In this document: one piece after another, positions 7,753 to 14,743 of the stretch
How the letters are laid out: every line of letters begins with the position of its first letter
Numbering within the stretch: position 1 is the stretch's first letter
Origin: Clostridium_T sp040217795
Lineage (GTDB): Bacteria; Bacillota; Clostridia; Clostridiales; Clostridiaceae
NCBI GenBank assembly: GCA_040217795.1
Contig: JBEHWK010000039.1
Coordinates: 1 to 24,130 of the forward strand
DNA: 24,130 bases
Direction: 5' to 3'
The notes under the pieces: generated by a model
Database searches by the model: none
Told to the model about the DNA's origin: nothing
The model's input: only the letters and a program-made list of their open reading frames with translations
Made by a program: the position numbers and the translations under genes

Positions 7753-7823
7753 TAAAATCCCATCCCTTTTGAAAAATATAGCAATTGCTCACTTATTACC
7801 ATCTTCTGTAAAACATTTGTAAT

Positions 7824-7843
7824 TCCTTTAAATATTTAAAGGA
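7824..7843. repeat. Perfect 20-base palindrome between rsmG and noc
   Basis: TCCTTTAAATATTTAAAGGA is fully self-complementary. Both flanking genes point left, yet the T run (six T, 7844-7849) follows only on the plus strand. It may be a weak rsmG end signal, an operator near the noc promoter, or a stop for antisense RNA. Confidence 0.6.
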
Positions 7844-7853
7844 TTTTTTGATA

Positions 7854-8573
7854 TTACTTAATTGGCTTCTTGTTTATAGTACCTGCTTTTCTTGGATAAA
7901 CTGGTGATGTGCCTTTTATCTTTTTTATAATTACCAAGTTGTGTTTCAAATCAGTTCCTTCAACTTCAACCTGAATTACATCAGATATGTTTCCTCCAAG
8001 AGTATTGATTGAGTTTTTTGCTGCACTTAATTCTTCATCAATTGCCGGCCCCTTGAGAGCTATAAAGTGTCCTCCAACTTTAACATATGGTAAGCAATAT
8101 TCAGCCAGGACACTCATATTAGCTACCGCTCTGGAGACAGCGATATCAAATTTTTCCCTTAGTATTTTATTCCTTGCACCATCTTCTGCTCTTGAATGTA
8201 TAGTTTTAACATTTTTCAAGTTCAGTTTATTAATAACTTCATTTAAAAATAAAATCCTTTTATTTAATGAATCCAATAAAGTAACTTCAATATTCCCATT
8301 CATTATTGCAATAGGCAGTCCCGGGAACCCAGCACCTGTTCCAACGTCTATAAGAGATCTTGCATTAAGTAATTCCTTGGACTTAAATGCCTTTATGCAA
8401 TCTATAAAATGTTTTTTAATGATTTCCTCTTCTTCTGTAATAGCAGTTAAATTAACTTTTTCATTCCACTCTTGAAGAAGCTTTCTATAAGTTTGGAATT
8501 GATTATACTTTTCTTCAGTAAAATCTAAACCCACTTCTTCACAGGCCTCTTTCATTAATTTAAATAAATCCAT
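7854..8573 (-). CDS. rsmG: 16S rRNA (guanine-N7) methyltransferase RsmG
   Basis: A SAM-dependent methyltransferase of 239 residues (formerly GidB) that modifies G527 of 16S rRNA (E. coli numbering). It shows the N-terminal WNEKVNLTAIT (36-46), the SAM-binding loop LIDVGTGAGFPGLPIAI (74-90), the acidic strand VTLLDS (97-102), a SRAVA motif (147-151), and the C-terminal YPRKAGT, all family signatures. AGGAGG lies 6 bases before the ATG and overlaps the mnmG stop region; the gap to mnmG is 9 bases, so rsmG is the last gene of the mnmE-mnmG-rsmG unit. The SAM loop DNA includes TCCCGGGAA (8319-8327), a partial Noc-site core. Confidence 0.96.
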   Translation of the reverse strand: MDLFKLMKEACEEVGLDFTEEKYNQFQTYRKLLQEWNEKVNLTAITEEEEIIKKHFIDCIKAFKSKELLNARSLIDVGTGAGFPGLPIAIMNGNIEVTLLDSLNKRILFLNEVINKLNLKNVKTIHSRAEDGARNKILREKFDIAVSRAVANMSVLAEYCLPYVKVGGHFIALKGPAIDEELSAAKNSINTLGGNISDVIQVEVEGTDLKHNLVIIKKIKGTSPVYPRKAGTINKKPIK

Positions 8574-8582
8574 AAAAACCTC

Positions 8583-10466
8583 CTAAGAATTACTTTGTCT
8601 ATTGAACTGATCTATATATATCATAAGGACTGATACATCTGCAGGAGAAACTCCAGAAATCCTGGAAGCTTGCCCTAAGTTTACAGGTCTTATTTTTGAA
8701 AGCTTTTGTTTAGCTTCTATTCTTAAACCATTTATATCATTATAATCAATTGCCTCTGGTATAACTCTCTTTTCAAATTTTCTAAATTGGTCCACCTGCT
8801 CTAGTTGTTTTTCAATATAACCTTCATACTTGGAAATTATATTCACCTGTTCACCTATATCATATGGGAATTGTTCTCTTTCGCTATCCAGAGGTTCAAC
8901 CATAAAATAATCCAATTCAGGCCTCTTAATTAATTCATATAAAGATATAGGTTTTTTTAGTTCAGAAGAACCAATAGATTCTAAAAATTCATTCACTTCA
9001 TTCTTATTTGTAATTTGAAGAGCCTTTATCCTTGTGATTTCATTCTCAATTTTATTTTTTCTATTTAAAAACTTGTTATATCTGTCTTCCTTAACTAAAC
9101 CGACTTTATACCCAATTTCAGTAAGTCTTAGATCTGCATTATCCTGTCTTAATAAAAGCCTGTATTCAGCCCTTGAAGTCATCATTCTATACGGTTCATT
9201 TGTCCCTTTAGTAACTAAATCATCTATTAAGACACCTATATATCCATCTGACCTTGTCAGTATTAATGAATCTTGTCCTTTTACCTTAAGAGCCGCATTA
9301 ATCCCTGCAATTATTCCTTGAGCGCCAGCCTCTTCATATCCTGAACTTCCGTTAAACTGACCTGCTCCAAATAATCCAGGAACCGCCTTAAACTCCAGTG
9401 TAGGTTTAAGTTCTGTTGGATCAACAGAATCATACTCTATAGCATAAGCATTTCTTAACATTTCAACATTTTCCAATCCAGGCAAAGTTCTTAGCATTTT
9501 TATCTGTACATCCTCAGGAAGAGATGAACTCATTCCTCCTACATACATTTCTTCAGTGTCTTCCCCCTCAGGTTCAATAAATATCTGGTGCTGAAGTTTA
9601 TCTGGAAATCTCATCACCTTATCTTCAATTGATGGACAATATCTTGGACCAACTCCCTCAATTAATCCATTATACATAGGAGACCTGTCTATGTTCCCTT
9701 TAATAATTGAATGAGTATCGGCATTAGTATATGTAAGCCAGCAAGAAACCTGCTCCCTGTCTATTTTATCATTCATAAAAGAGAACGGGACTATACGGTC
9801 ATCACCCTTTTGTTCTATCATCTTTGAAAAGTCAACACTTCTCTTATTGATTCTGGCCGGTGTTCCTGTTTTAAATCTTCTTAAAGTAACATTTAAATCC
9901 AACAATGATTTAGAAAGCTCGTTGGCCGGAAATAATCCATTAGGACCGCTGCTATAAGCTACATCACCAACAATTACTCTTCCTTTTAAGTAAGTTCCTG
10001 TAGCTAAAACCACAGCATTTGCTTTAAAAACTGCGCCATTTTTTGTTATAACCCCAGATATCCTACCATCCTCACTTTCAAGTCCGGTTACTTCAATCTG
10101 CCTTAAAAATAAGTTTTGTTGTTTTTCTATAACATTCTTCATTCTAAACTGATATTTTTTCTTATCTGCCTGCGCCCTCAAGGAATGAACTGCCGGTCCC
10201 TTTGAAGTATTAAGCATTCTTGATTGAATGAAGGTTTCATCAATATTGATTCCCATTTCTCCGCCTAATGCATCTATTTCTTTTACCAGATGCCCTTTTG
10301 CAGTTCCTCCTATATTAGGATTACAGGGCATCATTGCAACAGAATCTAAATTCATAGTACATAATAAAGTTTTACATCCTATTCTTGCAGATGCCAGCGC
10401 AGCTTCACACCCTGCATGTCCGGCACCTACAACTATTACATCATATTCTCCAGCTAAATATTTCAT
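8583..10466 (-). CDS. mnmG: tRNA uridine-5-carboxymethylaminomethyl modification enzyme MnmG
   Basis: A FAD-binding protein of 627 residues (GidA) that works with MnmE to modify the wobble uridine of tRNAs using methylene-tetrahydrofolate and glycine or ammonium. The dinucleotide-binding motif VVGAGHAGCEAA is at 12-23, MPCNPNIGGTAKGHLVKE at 46-63 includes the conserved cysteine (Cys48), and RYCPSIEDK carries the second. The C-terminal helical domain ends with LGQASRISGVSPADVSVL. The length matches the family. AGGA lies 6 bases before the ATG. It starts 7 bases after mnmE, so the two partner subunits are made from one transcript. Confidence 0.97.
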   Translation of the reverse strand: MKYLAGEYDVIVVGAGHAGCEAALASARIGCKTLLCTMNLDSVAMMPCNPNIGGTAKGHLVKEIDALGGEMGINIDETFIQSRMLNTSKGPAVHSLRAQADKKKYQFRMKNVIEKQQNLFLRQIEVTGLESEDGRISGVITKNGAVFKANAVVLATGTYLKGRVIVGDVAYSSGPNGLFPANELSKSLLDLNVTLRRFKTGTPARINKRSVDFSKMIEQKGDDRIVPFSFMNDKIDREQVSCWLTYTNADTHSIIKGNIDRSPMYNGLIEGVGPRYCPSIEDKVMRFPDKLQHQIFIEPEGEDTEEMYVGGMSSSLPEDVQIKMLRTLPGLENVEMLRNAYAIEYDSVDPTELKPTLEFKAVPGLFGAGQFNGSSGYEEAGAQGIIAGINAALKVKGQDSLILTRSDGYIGVLIDDLVTKGTNEPYRMMTSRAEYRLLLRQDNADLRLTEIGYKVGLVKEDRYNKFLNRKNKIENEITRIKALQITNKNEVNEFLESIGSSELKKPISLYELIKRPELDYFMVEPLDSEREQFPYDIGEQVNIISKYEGYIEKQLEQVDQFRKFEKRVIPEAIDYNDINGLRIEAKQKLSKIRPVNLGQASRISGVSPADVSVLMIYIDQFNRQSNS

Positions 10467-10473
10467 TTTAATC

Positions 10474-11847
10474 CTACTTTCCTACACAAAATTCAGTGAA
10501 AATTTTATTTACCAAATCTTCTTCAAGCTCTGAACCAGTGATTTCTCCTAAGGCTTTTAAGCTAGAAGTAACATAAATTGATACCAAATCTAAAAAGTCT
10601 CCATTTTTAATGCTCTCTAATGCTAAAAGGGAGTTATCCTTGGCTCTGTAGAGAGCTTCCTTGTGTCTGGTATTCGAAACAATAACACTCTCTCCATCAA
10701 TTTTACCATTGAAAAAGAGTTCTTTTATTTTGTCTTTCAGGCTTTCTAAACCAAAACCTGTTTTAGCAGATATATATATCTTATTTTTAAGGTCTTCTAT
10801 TACCTTTTCATTGATTTCATTATTTAAATCTACCTTATTTAATAATACTATATACTTTTTATCTTCAACATGCTTAATGATTTCCATATCTTCATCTTCC
10901 AGGCTTCTGCTTACATCCAACATGAGAATTACTAAATCTGCTTCAGATATTTTTTCTTTAGATTTCTCGACTCCGATTTTTTCAACTAAGTCTTCTGTTT
11001 CACGTATTCCTGCTGTATCAATAATTTTTACTGGAATACCATCCAGGTTTATGTATTCTTCAATGACATCTCTGGTAGTTCCAGGGACATCAGTAACAAT
11101 TGCTCTTTTTTCCTCAAGCAGAGCATTTAACAAGGATGACTTTCCAACATTCGGTTTACCAACTATTACCAATTTGAGTCCATCTCTTATAATTTTTCCT
11201 TCTTCAGCATTTAATAATAAATCATCAATATCCTTCAGTGCTTTTTTCAGACTTTCAGAAACCCTTATCGGAACAGTTTCATCAGGTTCTTCATCATCCT
11301 CTGTAAAATCCACATCATATTCAATAAGAGCCAATACATTAAGAAGATATTCCCTTATGTTATTTATTTCCCGGGAAAGTTTTCCCTGACTTTGAGATAA
11401 AGCGGATTTCATGGATAAATCTGTTTTTGCCCTGATAATATCAATTACTGCTTCAGCCTGACTTAAATCTATCCTTCCATTTAAAAATGCTCTTTTTGAA
11501 AATTCACCCGGTTCCGCTAACCTTGCCCCTGACTTGATAACAGTTTCTAAAACCCTTCCTGTAGATATAACTCCTCCATGACAGTTAATCTCCACAACAT
11601 CCTCTGCAGTAAAGCTTTTAGGACCTTTCATGTAACTTACTATCACTTCGTCAATGGTCTCTTCACCATAAACAATAAACCCATATCTCATTGTGTATGA
11701 TTTCATATCTATCAGGTTATTTTTATTAACTCCCTTAAAAATTTTGTTAACTATCTCTAAAGATTTATTTCCTGATACTCGTATAATTGATATTCCGCCT
11801 TCACCTATTGGTGTCGCTACAGCTGCAATAGTATCGAATTCTTTCAT
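10474..11847 (-). CDS. mnmE: tRNA modification GTPase MnmE
   Basis: A 457-residue GTPase (TrmE), partner of MnmG. Domains in order are the folate-binding N-domain (about 1-118), a helical domain split by the G domain, and the G domain itself: G1 VGKPNVGKSS (229-238), PGTTRD (255-260) for G2, DTAG (277-280) for G3, and NKVD for G4. The C-terminus is FCVGK, so the catalytic cysteine (Cys454) is kept, while the usual Ile of CIGK is Val. AAGGAGG lies about 10 bases before the ATG. A 213-base gap separates it from jag, so a promoter may lie there, though none is clear. A near-perfect Noc-binding site lies within the codons for Ser158-Arg159-Glu160. Confidence 0.97.
   Translation of the reverse strand: MKEFDTIAAVATPIGEGGISIIRVSGNKSLEIVNKIFKGVNKNNLIDMKSYTMRYGFIVYGEETIDEVIVSYMKGPKSFTAEDVVEINCHGGVISTGRVLETVIKSGARLAEPGEFSKRAFLNGRIDLSQAEAVIDIIRAKTDLSMKSALSQSQGKLSREINNIREYLLNVLALIEYDVDFTEDDEEPDETVPIRVSESLKKALKDIDDLLLNAEEGKIIRDGLKLVIVGKPNVGKSSLLNALLEEKRAIVTDVPGTTRDVIEEYINLDGIPVKIIDTAGIRETEDLVEKIGVEKSKEKISEADLVILMLDVSRSLEDEDMEIIKHVEDKKYIVLLNKVDLNNEINEKVIEDLKNKIYISAKTGFGLESLKDKIKELFFNGKIDGESVIVSNTRHKEALYRAKDNSLLALESIKNGDFLDLVSIYVTSSLKALGEITGSELEEDLVNKIFTEFCVGK
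11366..11379. promoter_or_regulatory. Predicted Noc-binding site (NBS) inside mnmE
   Basis: ATTTCCCGGGAAAG matches the published NBS ATTTCCCGGGAAAT at 13 of 14 bases, with a perfect 12-base palindromic core (11367-11378). The window's Noc keeps the residues that read this sequence. Confidence 0.7.
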
Positions 11848-11971
11848 ATAAAATAGGCCTCCTTAAAATTCCTTTACCTATATTATTTATAACAATTAAA
11901 ATCTAATATTCATTCTACATAATTAAATAAAAAAATACTATAAAAATAAAATTTTTTTCTGTAATGCACTA

Positions 11972-11994
11972 AGAGATGGCTATTAACCATCTCT
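11972..11994. repeat. Inverted repeat in the mnmE-jag gap
   Basis: AGAGATGG and CCATCTCT pair perfectly around a 7-base loop. It lies about 65 bases past the jag stop on the minus strand. There is no immediate T run in that direction, but a T-rich stretch follows 13 bases later. It may end or stabilise the jag transcript. A second weaker stem (AATTCAAA with TTTGAATT) lies at about 12015-12058. Confidence 0.45.
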
Positions 11995-12060
11995 AGAGTT
12001 TTATCTTAACTTTTCTAATTCAAATTTCAGCTTTAGTGAAAAGTCATTTTCTTTGAATTT

Positions 12061-12687
12061 TTATTTCTTTTTAAGATCCACAACTATTCTTCTGTATGGT
12101 TCTTCACCTTCACTATAAGTATAAACAGAATCATTATTCTGTAACGCTGCGTGAATAATTCTTCTTTCATAAGGATTCATTGGTTCAAGTTTTATAAGCT
12201 TTTTGAACTTTGCTACCTTGTAAGCAGTTTTACTTGCCACTCTCTTAAGCGTCTCTTCTCTTTTCTGCCTGTAGTTCTCAGTATCCAAAACAACTCTCTT
12301 ATAGGCAGTTTCATGTCCTTTATTAACAACAAGAGATACTAAGTACTGCAAAGAATCCAGTGTTTCTCCCCTATAGCCAATTATCAATCCCATTCTTGGA
12401 CCTATTAAATTGATGTTAATTACATCATCAATTTCCTTAATTTTTATTTCTGCTTTAATATCCATAGAATTCAAGATGTTTCTTAAAAAAGTCCTGGCTT
12501 CTGATATATAGTCTCTTTTAATTTTTACTTTGACCCTAGCAGGCTTAGCTCCAAATAAGTTGAGAAATCCCTTATTTCCCTCTTCCAGAACCTCAATTTC
12601 AACCTTATCTTTAGTAACATTAAGTTCCTTTAAAGCAATCTCTACAGCTTCATCAACAGACTTACCATTAACTTCAATATCCTTCAT
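12061..12687 (-). CDS. jag: Jag/KhpB RNA-binding protein
   Basis: A cytoplasmic RNA-binding protein of 208 residues (also called KhpB or EloR), linked to cell elongation in streptococci and named for its link to spoIIIJ in Bacillus. It has the Jag_N domain (about 1-52, with GFLNLFGAKPARVKVK), a KH domain (about 75-150, with the binding loop IGYRGETLDSLQYL), and an R3H domain (about 150-208, with LEPMNPYERRIIH and a C-terminal EPYRRIVVDLKKK). The linker between Jag_N and KH is short. It follows yidC by 49 bases in the same direction. AAGGTGG lies about 13 bases before the ATG, with a closer AAGG directly ahead, so the site is not ideal. Confidence 0.95.
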   Translation of the reverse strand: MKDIEVNGKSVDEAVEIALKELNVTKDKVEIEVLEEGNKGFLNLFGAKPARVKVKIKRDYISEARTFLRNILNSMDIKAEIKIKEIDDVININLIGPRMGLIIGYRGETLDSLQYLVSLVVNKGHETAYKRVVLDTENYRQKREETLKRVASKTAYKVAKFKKLIKLEPMNPYERRIIHAALQNNDSVYTYSEGEEPYRRIVVDLKKK

Positions 12688-12736
12688 ACCTTATTCACCC
12701 ACCTTGTTGTACTTTAATATAAATTAAAAATAATAC

Positions 12737-13417
12737 CTAAGCCCTCTTAGCCTTATTTTTTCTTGGCAGAATCACTATAACATATGTTTGAAGCATTTGA
12801 ATTAAACTTCCTGCTATCCAGTAAATTACCAGCAACGATTCAAAATTAATAGCTGATACCCCTATCATAATTGACATCCCTACATTCATTGTTGCCATGT
12901 TTACAGGTGAACCTTCAGTATTTACTGATGTAGCCTTAGTTGAAAATACAGTTGATATATAAGTTGATCCAGCTGCTAAAACAGGTAAAATAAAGTACGG
13001 ATCTCTCGCCGCTAAATTTGATATCCATAAGAAAGATGCATCTGAACCTAAATTTATTTTCCTGAAAGCCCAGTATAAAGCAAATAATATCGGCATTTGT
13101 ATAACCATAGGAAGACATCCACCTGTCATACTTACATTATTCTCTTTATATAATTGCATCATTTCCTGATTTAACTTTTCAGGACTGTTTTTATGTTTAG
13201 CTTGTAATTTTTTAACTTCTGGCTGCAATTGCTGCATTTTTTCTGTAGATCTTGTTGATTTTATATTCAGCGGTAATAATATTAATCTTACTAAAAAAGT
13301 AAACAATATTACAGCTAGTACATAGGAAACCCCCACGTCCGTAACGCCAACTGAAACTATTAAATCGTGAAGCTTTTCTACAATTTTATACATGAAATCT
13401 ACTATCGCTTGAAACAA
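12737..13417 (-). CDS. yidC: Membrane protein insertase YidC/SpoIIIJ/OxaA
   Basis: A 226-residue polytopic insertase that places membrane proteins with or without the Sec translocon. The first core helix contains the conserved arginine in FTFLVRLILLPLN (Arg44), followed by the cytoplasmic basic helices (about 55-95) and GGCLPMVIQMPILFALYWAF (99-118). Further hydrophobic segments lie at about 138-155, 172-190 and 192-216, and the tail is basic. There is no lipobox cysteine near the N-terminus, unlike Bacillus SpoIIIJ. The start codon is TTG (13417-13415): AGGAGG lies 8 bases upstream, and the next Met would cut into the first segment. It sits between yidD and jag in the usual order. Confidence 0.95.
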   Translation of the reverse strand: MFQAIVDFMYKIVEKLHDLIVSVGVTDVGVSYVLAVILFTFLVRLILLPLNIKSTRSTEKMQQLQPEVKKLQAKHKNSPEKLNQEMMQLYKENNVSMTGGCLPMVIQMPILFALYWAFRKINLGSDASFLWISNLAARDPYFILPVLAAGSTYISTVFSTKATSVNTEGSPVNMATMNVGMSIMIGVSAINFESLLVIYWIAGSLIQMLQTYVIVILPRKNKAKRA

Positions 13418-13445
13418 ATTGAATACCTCCTAAAATATTTTAACT

Positions 13446-13658
13446 TCATCTTACAGGATCATACCCACCCCTATGAAAAGGATGACATCTTAAGATTCTC
13501 TTCGCTGCCATAAAACTGCCCTTCAGTGCACCATATTTTTCAATAGCATCCATTGCATATTGAGAACAGGTAGGCAGATATATACATCTGGGTTTCGTAA
13601 AAGGTGATATGTATTTTCTATACAACTTTATTGGAATAATCAAAAGTTTTTTCATCAT
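13446..13658 (-). CDS. yidD: Membrane protein insertion efficiency factor YidD
   Basis: A small protein of 70 residues thought to assist YidC-dependent insertion at the inner face of the membrane. The whole sequence is typical: an amphipathic N-terminus (MMKKLLIIPIKLYRKYIS), the conserved CIYLPTCSQYA with its cysteines, AIEKYGALKGSFMAAKRILR, and CHPFHRGGYDPV. Its ATG overlaps the rnpA stop by 4 bases (ATGA), so it is translationally coupled. yidC begins 28 bases after its stop. Length and motifs show no irregularity. Confidence 0.96.
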   Translation of the reverse strand: MMKKLLIIPIKLYRKYISPFTKPRCIYLPTCSQYAMDAIEKYGALKGSFMAAKRILRCHPFHRGGYDPVR

Positions 13659-14008
13659 TTAATTAATCCTGCCCTTTTAAATAAATTTTTCATAGATTTC
13701 TCTATATCCCAATAACTTTTGTCCTTAATGGCAACTCTTGCTACAAAAACAAAGTCAAAACCTTCCTTTAAATCATTGCAATTAAGCCTGTAACTTTCTG
13801 AAATCAGTCTTTTAACTCTGCTTCTGACTACACTTTTTCCTACTTTTTTACTTACTGAAATACCAACTCTGTTAAACTTAACATTATCAGAATTTCTGTT
13901 TTTTCCATTATTATATATATATATAACTAAGTTTTCATTAGAAAGAGATTTCCCTCTTCTATATACATGTCTAAACTCAATATTTTTTCCTATTTTATAA
14001 ACACTCAT
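13655..14008 (-). CDS. rnpA: Ribonuclease P protein component
   Basis: The 117-residue protein subunit of RNase P, which helps the catalytic RNA bind precursor-tRNA 5' leaders. It shows FRHVYRRGKS (12-21), RVGISVSKKVGKSVVRSRVK (split around 46-65) and ISESYRLN. The hallmark RNR motif, usually RNRxKR, reads RSRVKR here, so the asparagine is serine; the arginines are kept. The C-terminal DFVFVARVA and FKRAGLIK are typical. The ATG has AAGGGG about 10 bases upstream, and part of that site lies in a hairpin stem (14021-14046) between rpmH and rnpA. Transcription comes from the rpmH promoter. Confidence 0.95.
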   Translation of the reverse strand: MSVYKIGKNIEFRHVYRRGKSLSNENLVIYIYNNGKNRNSDNVKFNRVGISVSKKVGKSVVRSRVKRLISESYRLNCNDLKEGFDFVFVARVAIKDKSYWDIEKSMKNLFKRAGLIK

Positions 14009-14020
14009 TTATAAGATTCC

Positions 14021-14046
14021 CCTTTTTCTGCATTTGCAGAAAAAGG
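14021..14046 (-). promoter_or_regulatory. Hairpin in the rpmH-rnpA gap overlapping the rnpA ribosome site
   Basis: A perfect 11-pair stem (CCTTTTTCTGC with GCAGAAAAAGG) and a 4-base loop. On the minus-strand RNA the last stem bases form the first half of the rnpA Shine-Dalgarno AAGGGG. A second, shorter GC stem (14045-14060) follows the rpmH stop and shares two bases, so the two may compete. This could lower rnpA output relative to rpmH or mark a processing site (inference). Confidence 0.65.
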
Positions 14047-14061
14047 CCACATCTGCGGCCC

Positions 14062-14196
14062 TTATGCTGTTAATCTTTTTCTTCCTTTTTGTTTTCTTCT
14101 TTTAAGCACGTTTCTTCCTGATAGAGTGCTCATTCTCTTTCTAAATCCATGTTCTCTTTTTCTTTGTTTCTTTTTAGGTTGGTATGTCATGAACAT
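14062..14196 (-). CDS. rpmH: Large ribosomal subunit protein bL34
   Basis: A 44-residue, very basic ribosomal protein. Its core reads TYQPKKKQRKREHGFRKRM, then STLSGRNVLKRRKQKGRKRL and TA, which matches bL34 along its length. The ATG at 14196 gives the MFMTYQP N-terminus common in Clostridia and has AAGGGGGTG 8 bases upstream; an inner ATG at 14190 would give 42 residues and sits too far from that site. It is the first gene of the rpmH-rnpA-yidD-yidC-jag unit and is driven by a consensus promoter at 14270-14298. It lies divergent to dnaA across the origin, the usual arrangement. Confidence 0.97.
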   Translation of the reverse strand: MFMTYQPKKKQRKREHGFRKRMSTLSGRNVLKRRKQKGRKRLTA

Positions 14197-14269
14197 AGTG
14201 GCTACACCCCCTTCAAATAGTATTTAAATAGCAAAACTATATTTGTTGCATTTTGCGTTTTACCTTATA

Positions 14270-14298
14270 ATTATATATTTCATTATTGACACTGTCAA
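14270..14298 (-). promoter_or_regulatory. Consensus sigma-A promoter of rpmH
   Basis: On the minus strand TTGACA (14298-14293), exactly 17 bases, then TATAAT (14275-14270): both hexamers and the spacer are perfect. The leader is about 65 bases. The -35 is half of an inverted repeat TTGACA-C-TGTCAA (14286-14298), so a second TTGACA faces dnaA, but it has only a poor -10 (TATGTG). Confidence 0.92.
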
Positions 14299-14390
14299 GA
14301 AAACTTATTATGTGAATAAATTTATTAACATAATTATTTTTTGTGGATAAGTTCTTGAATGATTTTTACTCTTTATGCTATTATTAATAT

Positions 14391-14434
14391 ACAGCTGTGA
14401 ATAACTTTTTTTTATTTAAGTTATCCACAGCTGT
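14391..14434. repeat. 17-base inverted repeat built from two DnaA boxes
   Basis: Arms 14391-14407 and 14418-14434 match with a single mismatch; each holds a DnaA box flanked by AGCTG and AACTT, pointing apart around a 10-base T-rich spacer. Confidence 0.85.
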
Positions 14435-14463
14435 TGACAACTTTGTGTATAACTTGTTATTTT
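14434..14463 (+). promoter_or_regulatory. Candidate dnaA promoter
   Basis: TTGACA (14434-14439), an 18-base spacer and TATTTT (14458-14463). The -35 is perfect and the -10 matches 4 of 6. A DnaA box occupies the spacer and another abuts the -35, which would fit autorepression. An alternative -10, TATAAT at 14615-14620, lacks a well-placed -35. Confidence 0.35.
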
Positions 14464-14743
14464 TTTGTTGTAATCTGTGTTTTTTATTCTGTGTTTGTCT
14501 GAAATCAATATTATTCTTCAGTGTTCATAATGTTAATTTTATTTTTTCCACAGATGTTAGTAACAATACATAAGATTTTTTATATATAATTATCAACAAC
14601 AATATTAACATGTGTATAATATTATATACAATGTCAATCATTTAGAATAGTAGTGTTAATAATTTGTTTACCAATATATTTTTATTAATATTTATTAGTA
14701 TAATTTATCTATTTTTTTATAAAATTTGACTGGAGGATATAAG

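Larger units (their letters stand above)
14311..14619. other. oriC: oriC left part: DnaA-box cluster upstream of dnaA
   Basis: Within the 547-base gene-free region 14197-14743, sequences fitting TTWTNCACA are at 14311-14319(-), 14342-14350(-, perfect TTATCCACA), 14396-14404(-), 14421-14429(+, perfect), 14444-14452(-), 14544-14552(+) and 14611-14619(-). A one-mismatch box TTATCAACA is at 14590-14598(+). The cluster corresponds to the incAB-like half of a bipartite Gram-positive origin and should also autoregulate dnaA. From 14620 to 14731 the sequence is AT-rich with no further boxes. Confidence 0.93.

Noticed and set aside
8319..8327. TCCCGGGAA in rsmG as a second Noc site
   Set aside because: Only 9 of 14 bases match and the DNA encodes the invariant SAM loop GFPGLP, which explains it.
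10996..11011. Partial parS (TGTTTCACGT) inside mnmE
   Set aside because: Only the first 10 of 16 bases match and the other half-site is lost; the bases encode the conserved IRETED segment, so a chance half-site is enough.
10661..11389. 242-residue plus-strand frame opposite mnmE
   Set aside because: It is a shadow of mnmE, rich in Ser, Leu and Ile as antisense frames of AT-rich genes are, with no domain or ribosome site.
14726..14743. Longer dnaA from TTG 14726
   Set aside because: It would put the GGAGG ribosome site inside the gene; ATG 14744 has ideal spacing and the family N-terminus.
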